Shown here in pieces: positions 23,257 to 26,599 of a stretch of 26,599 nucleotides of DNA. The first letter of the stretch is position 1; each line of letters begins with the position of its first letter. Source of the DNA: JAAKFL01 sp964629645 (GTDB lineage Bacteria; Chlamydiota; Chlamydiia; Chlamydiales; SLFE01); NCBI GenBank assembly GCA_964629645.1, contig CAZVSU010000031.1, positions 1-26,599 of the forward strand, written 5' to 3'. The position numbers were made by a program, and so were the translations under genes. The notes beneath the pieces were generated by a model. It did no database searches. It saw only the letters and a program-made list of their open reading frames with translations, and was not told where the DNA came from.

Positions 23257-25002
23257 ATGCTCCAAAAGAAACGTTCAAATGCCTGTAATGTGCTGATCAT
23301 TGGGTCGGGTGCGGCTGGCCTTCGAGCCGCGATCGCCGCTCACGAAATGAGTGCTGAAGTGCTGATTGTCGGGAATCGACTCAAAAAAGATGCCCATACT
23401 GTTTTGGCAGCGGGAGGCATCAACGCGGCGCTTGGTACCGTTGATCCGGAGGATAGCTGGGAGCAGCATTTTGCCGATACCATCAACGAGGGATATTTTC
23501 TTCCCGACCCTACCTCTGTCGAGATTCTTTGCCGAGACGCTCCGAGAGCGATTGAGGAGCTGGCGGAATGGGGATGTCCTTTTGCACGCCTCGATAACGG
23601 ACTTTTGGACCAGCGCTACTTTGGGGCTCATAAATATCGCCGCACCTGTTACGCAGGAGATTGGACCGGCCGCGCGATTCTCTATACTCTTGTCGATCAA
23701 GTAGAGGCGCTTGGCATTCCGATTATCGAACATCAATATGTTTGGTCGCTTCTCAGTCACGAAGGTGAGTGTTTTGGGGCGGTCTCCTTCGACATGCAGT
23801 CAGGGGATATTACGATTCATCAAGCCGACGCTGTTGTGATCGCAACGGGAGGGCACACCCGCCTTTGGCTGAAGAGCTCTTCTAGACGAGGGGAAAATAT
23901 CGGTTCGGGAATGGCTCTTGCCTTAAACGCCGGCGCTTCTGTCGGAGATATGGAGCTTGTGCAATTCCATCCTACGGGGATGACCCACCCGGAAAATTGG
24001 GTGGGAACGCTTGTCACTGAAGCTGTTCGTGGAGAGGGAGGGCGCCTCTATAATTCGAAAGGAGAGCGCTTTATGGAAAAATACGATCCCGAGCGTATGG
24101 AACTTTCGACGCGGGACCGCGTCGCTTTGGCTAATTACAACGAAATTATTGAAGGAAGAGGCGGCGAACATGGCGGGGTTTTTCTCGACGTCTCACACCT
24201 CGGTAAAGAGCAAATTTTGAAACAGCTCCCAAGAATGTACCGCCAATTTATTGAAGCTCAAATGATTGATATTTCAGAAAAACCAATGGAAGTGGCTCCC
24301 ACTGCCCATTATTCGATGGGTGGGATCGTTGTTGATCCTAAAACGCATGAAACATGCGTGAGGGGGCTGTTTGCCTGCGGCGAGGTGACATCCGGGATTC
24401 ATGGCGCGAATCGTCTTGGAGGCAATTCTCTTGCTGAAACTGTTGTTTTCGGCAAAATTGTCGGAGAAGAGGCAGCAAAACTCTCGCAATCCATGACTGA
24501 GCAAAAAAGATCGCCCTCATCTGTGAAAAGGGCAATCGATGCCCTCCGCGATCAAATTGGAGAGGGGGACTATTTCGTTCGTCCTTTGCAAAGGGAGCTC
24601 AGAGAGATCATGTGGGAACATTGCGGCGTCTACAGAAGCGAAAAAAAGCTTGAAAAGGGGCTTGAAAGACTTGAAGAGCTTGAAGAGAAAGCAAAGCGGC
24701 TTGATATCCGCCCTTCAGCTATCGGTTATCAAGACTTGTCGAACGCACTTGATCTTCACTCCTCCATTCTTGTGGCGAAACTCACGCTCGAGGGGGCATC
24801 GAAACGGAAAGAAAGCCGGGGAGCTCATCAGCGGGAGGATTACCCAAAAATGGATCCCAAACAAAAGGTGAATTATCGGTTTGCCCTTCAATCTGGATCG
24901 ATCAAATCGTGGGCTGATCCGGTTCCGCCAATACCAAAGACATTAGAAAAACTCGTCGCAAAAGAGGGGGACGACGATGTTAAAGGCAAACTCTTGGAAT
25001 GA
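23257..25002 (+). CDS. Succinate dehydrogenase/fumarate reductase-type flavoprotein
   Basis: A 581-residue FAD enzyme of the SdhA/FrdA/NadB superfamily. The dinucleotide motif IIGSGAAG is at residues 14-21. AHTVLAAGGINAAL includes His47, aligning with the histidine that binds FAD covalently in SdhA/FrdA; L-aspartate oxidases lack it. Also present are VQFHPTGM, EAVRGEGGRLYN with the catalytic Arg, HYSMGG, GANRLGGNSLAE and ESRGAHQREDYP. All this points to dicarboxylate oxidoreduction. The start ATG 23257 has GAGGA five bases upstream; an in-frame TTG at 23245 is less likely. No iron-sulfur or membrane subunit follows; instead the stop overlaps the FN3K-like start (ATGA). L-aspartate oxidase is the main alternative, but no nadA or nadC is nearby. 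Confidence 0.85.
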   Translation: MLQKKRSNACNVLIIGSGAAGLRAAIAAHEMSAEVLIVGNRLKKDAHTVLAAGGINAALGTVDPEDSWEQHFADTINEGYFLPDPTSVEILCRDAPRAIEELAEWGCPFARLDNGLLDQRYFGAHKYRRTCYAGDWTGRAILYTLVDQVEALGIPIIEHQYVWSLLSHEGECFGAVSFDMQSGDITIHQADAVVIATGGHTRLWLKSSSRRGENIGSGMALALNAGASVGDMELVQFHPTGMTHPENWVGTLVTEAVRGEGGRLYNSKGERFMEKYDPERMELSTRDRVALANYNEIIEGRGGEHGGVFLDVSHLGKEQILKQLPRMYRQFIEAQMIDISEKPMEVAPTAHYSMGGIVVDPKTHETCVRGLFACGEVTSGIHGANRLGGNSLAETVVFGKIVGEEAAKLSQSMTEQKRSPSSVKRAIDALRDQIGEGDYFVRPLQRELREIMWEHCGVYRSEKKLEKGLERLEELEEKAKRLDIRPSAIGYQDLSNALDLHSSILVAKLTLEGASKRKESRGAHQREDYPKMDPKQKVNYRFALQSGSIKSWADPVPPIPKTLEKLVAKEGDDDVKGKLLE

Positions 25003-25853
25003 GCCCATCTGCTTTTCAACCTATAAGAACTTTCGTTGCGGCCAACAGCCCCTTTGGAGAGCCAGAGGAGATCGCGCGTCTCGCTGACGGACCAGACGGC
25101 TCTTACTTTTCCATTTCGACGAAAAAAGAACGCCTGCTTGTTTTGCAAACCGCTCATGACGACCAGAATCTCTTGCGTTGGGAATTTGAATCTGCCAAAA
25201 CGCTTTCCGGTTTCGACGCTCTTTTTATGCCTGAACCCTTTATGTTCGGGACTCTCAATGAGCGGGGATATTTGATCTACCGCGGAGCTGATCTTAACGT
25301 TGCCGAGGCTCCCTCAGAGTCATTGACTAGGGGATTAGCTTTGCTTCACAGAACAAAAGCCCCTTGGAGCTTCGGATTTAATCCTCCAGAAAAGTGGAGC
25401 AGAACTTGGGGCGAGTTCTTTATACATCAAAGGCTGAAACCACTGGCTGAAAAGTCACGAAAGTTCATCAAGACTTCTTGGATCATGCAGCTTCTTCAAG
25501 AGATCGATGAGTTTTTCGTTTTTTTTGATGCTTCACGCATCAAACCCTCGCTTCTTCATGGGAATTTAAGACGAGAGTACTGTCTGACGAACGGGCAGAA
25601 TTCGGGATTTATGGCACCGAGGTGCATTTATGGACACGATCAATTTGAATGTGATATCGCAGCTCTCAAAGGACTCATCTCCCTGGATGCCTATTTGCAC
25701 CTTCGCGGAGACCGCTTTTTGTTTGGCGACGAGCTCAAATTAGTTTACTCGTTGTATCACTCATTGACGGAAATTGTCGAGGGGAAGCAAGAAGCGGTTG
25801 AGTCTGCAGAAGCGCAATTTGAAATGATATTGGAAAACAGGCGACAAATCTGA
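24999..25853 (+). CDS. Fructosamine-kinase-family protein, predicted pseudokinase
   Basis: A 284-residue protein whose family is shown by ALLHRTKAPWSFGFNPPEKW, then W-x2-FF-x2-QRL, and the C-terminal PSLLHGNL and YGHDQFECDIAAL blocks, all in the order of the FN3K/YniA family and at normal length. Active enzymes phosphorylate ketoamine-modified lysines. Here key residues are changed: the ATP-binding Lys of FVK is Gln50, the catalytic HGD Asp is Asn189, the following LWSGN is LRREY, and the metal-binding Asp of the DP motif is Ala206. Helix-C Glu64 remains. Phosphotransfer is therefore unlikely and a binding or regulatory role is inferred. The ATG overlaps the flavoprotein stop by 4 bases (ATGA), indicating translational coupling and a linked function. 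Confidence 0.82.
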   Translation: MSPSAFQPIRTFVAANSPFGEPEEIARLADGPDGSYFSISTKKERLLVLQTAHDDQNLLRWEFESAKTLSGFDALFMPEPFMFGTLNERGYLIYRGADLNVAEAPSESLTRGLALLHRTKAPWSFGFNPPEKWSRTWGEFFIHQRLKPLAEKSRKFIKTSWIMQLLQEIDEFFVFFDASRIKPSLLHGNLRREYCLTNGQNSGFMAPRCIYGHDQFECDIAALKGLISLDAYLHLRGDRFLFGDELKLVYSLYHSLTEIVEGKQEAVESAEAQFEMILENRRQI

Positions 25854-25887
25854 ACGTGTTTCCCACTTCTTGAATCGCTTTAGAGGG

Positions 25888-25897
25888 NNNNNNNNNN
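25888..25897. other. Scaffold gap (10 N)
   Basis: Ten undetermined bases mark a join between contigs; the real distance may be any length. Gene order across this point is not proven by the sequence. The right edge begins directly with a hairpin arm, a common reason for assembly breaks. Confidence 0.99.
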
Positions 25898-25918
25898 GTG
25901 TGCCCTCGAGTTGCACAC
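25898..25918 (-). terminator. Hairpin downstream of the lysine-rich gene, truncated by the gap
   Basis: The stem GTGTGC (25898-25903) / GCACAC (25913-25918) has a 9-base loop. It lies 14 bases after the minus-strand gene's stop, where a terminator is expected. Any U-tract would be inside the N run, so the call cannot be completed. Confidence 0.4.
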
Positions 25919-25932
25919 CCATCCAAAAAAGC

Positions 25933-26199
25933 TTACTGACGTTCTCGTGTCGTGATGCTCAATGTTCCGTTCAACTTCCAAAGAGCACTATTTTTATCGT
26001 CGTTGACTGCAGCCGGCACGCGGACTTCAAGGTGATCAAAATGATAATTGATCTGCGCTTTGTGCCCTGTCAAGTAGTCCCACATTCCCGCAGCGAGCTC
26101 AGGCCACGTTTGCGGCTTTTTGATTGTCTGAGAAGACTGTGCTGACGATTTTTTTGCTGTTTTTCTTGTTTTTTTTGTTGCTGTTTTTGCTTTTGCCAT
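25933..26199 (-). CDS. Lysine-rich small protein, unknown function
   Basis: An 88-residue protein not assigned to a family. Residues 1-30 are Lys/Ala/Ser/Thr-rich (MAKAKTATKKTRKTAKKSSA), like the basic tails of chlamydial histone H1-like proteins, suggesting nucleic-acid contact. Residues 31-88 form a compact, non-repetitive part (TWPELAAGMWDYLTGHKAQI, then LEVRVPA and WKLNGTLSITTRERQ) with a probable helix followed by beta strands, which Hc1/Hc2 histones lack. AGGAGGT before the ATG supports the gene. The 5' leader has a GC hairpin touching the ribosome site. The role is unknown; DNA or RNA binding is inference from the basic tail only. Confidence 0.72.
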   Translation of the reverse strand: MAKAKTATKKTRKTAKKSSAQSSQTIKKPQTWPELAAGMWDYLTGHKAQINYHFDHLEVRVPAAVNDDKNSALWKLNGTLSITTRERQ

Positions 26200-26208
26200 A
26201 ATTACCTC

Positions 26209-26232
26209 CTGGGGGGCTATTCGATTCCCCAG
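26209..26232 (-). promoter_or_regulatory. 5'-leader hairpin touching the ribosome site of the lysine-rich gene
   Basis: On the minus strand CTGGGG pairs with CCCCAG around a loop of about 12 bases; the last two bases of the stem are the first two of the AGGAGG ribosome site (26205-26210 on the plus strand). The stem could lower translation initiation or act as a 5' stabiliser. Confidence 0.4.
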
Positions 26233-26575
26233 TAATGCTTATAAATAAGAATAACTTAAAACAAAAATAAACACGCAACCCACTACTATTCAGGATATTC
26301 TTTTAATTTGCTACGCTCGCCAAAAGTTATAAACGCCTATATTCTCGAAAAATTACTCTCTTTTTTCAGATGGTGCATGAAAAAAATGCAGTCAAGGTCT
26401 CATTGATCGACTCTTCGCATCGCGCAGAGGATCATGGAGCACGGCATACAGTATCACCTCGGCTAAACATAAATGGTCGAGGGGTTCCTTGAACACTTCT
26501 TGGGAAAATAATCTCAAATGAAGTCATTCGAAATTTGAAGACATCCCCTAGTACTTAGTTAATAAAGTTTTTACT

Positions 26576-26581
26576 TATAAT
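26576..26581 (+). promoter_or_regulatory. Candidate -10 element near the right edge
   Basis: A perfect TATAAT, but no good -35 at 16-18 bases upstream. It may drive a gene starting outside the window. Confidence 0.3.
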
Positions 26582-26599
26582 CGAATGTGTGTTACGTTG

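Larger units (their letters stand above)
26200..26599. other. About 400 bp without a supported gene
   Basis: AT-rich sequence with short frames only. The longest I find is 26370-26492 (+, 40 aa), without a good ribosome site or a recognised family. A bulged hairpin is visible at 26404-26434 (TGATC/GATCA plus CTCT/AGAG), and an inverted repeat TCAAAT/ATTTGA around 26515-26538. A TATAAT at 26576-26581 suggests a promoter for a gene beyond the window. It could be a plain intergenic region, gene remains, or hold a small RNA. Confidence 0.5.

Noticed and set aside
23257..25002. Calling the flavoprotein L-aspartate oxidase (nadB)
   Set aside because: It has the His of covalent-FAD enzymes, and no nadA/nadC is present. 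The call is kept as an alternative only.
26370..26492. Possible transposase remnant
   Set aside because: A vague likeness of IDSSHRAEDHGA to IS5-type transposases was noticed, but there are no terminal repeats or catalytic motifs.
1..26599. CRISPR arrays, prophage genes, rRNA genes or complete insertion sequences
   Set aside because: No regularly spaced repeats, phage structural genes, rRNA segments or transposase genes were found on either strand.

Overview
The window looks like a piece of a chromosome from an environmental (non-Chlamydiaceae) member of the Chlamydiota. The core block infA - tRNA-Thr - tuf - tRNA-Trp - secE - nusG - rplK - rplA - rplJ - rplL - rpoB - rpoC is the order known from chlamydial genomes. 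A TyrP-type aromatic amino acid permease and a long PknD-like Ser/Thr kinase fit the same origin. The species cannot be told from the sequence. A run of 10 Ns at 25888-25897 shows that this is a draft scaffold, so the order across that point depends on scaffolding.

Layout. 1-3641 (+): the tail of an unknown protein, a tyrP-like permease, and closely spaced genes for a DUF2760 protein and a short orphan Hsp70. 3619-4038 (-): sufE, whose 3' end overlaps the hsp70 gene by 23 bp. sufE and infA diverge from a compact two-way promoter built around one palindrome. 4134-17325 (+): the translation/transcription block, with two tRNAs, a structured leader before tuf, a strong terminator one base before tRNA-Trp, hairpins before rplK and between rplL and rpoB, and a strong terminator after rpoC. 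17379-22054 (-): a small membrane protein, then a tightly packed four-gene unit (membrane protein, unknown protein, PknD-like kinase, NUDIX hydrolase) read right to left. 22152-23218 (-): a SnoaL-like protein and an exported DUF192 protein. 23257-25853 (+): a succinate dehydrogenase/fumarate reductase-type flavoprotein translationally coupled (ATGA overlap) to a fructosamine-kinase-family protein. 25888-26599: scaffold gap, a lysine-rich small protein (-), and about 400 bp without a convincing gene.

How the parts relate. The core block makes the elongation factor, the secretion channel subunit, elongation control (NusG), the ribosomal stalk/L1 region and the two large RNA polymerase subunits. 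The accessory parts deal with amino acid uptake, protein folding, Fe-S assembly, Ser/Thr signalling and redox.

The most unusual finding is the flavoprotein/FN3K-like pair. The kinase-fold partner has lost the ATP lysine, catalytic Asp, Asn and metal-binding Asp, so it reads as a pseudokinase tied to a redox flavoenzyme that has no visible iron-sulfur partner. Second is the sufE/infA divergent promoter: a near-consensus -10 sits exactly six bases before the sufE ATG, implying a leaderless mRNA. The DUF192 gene shows the same -10 and spacing. All functional calls rest on motif and family recognition by eye; no database search was run.
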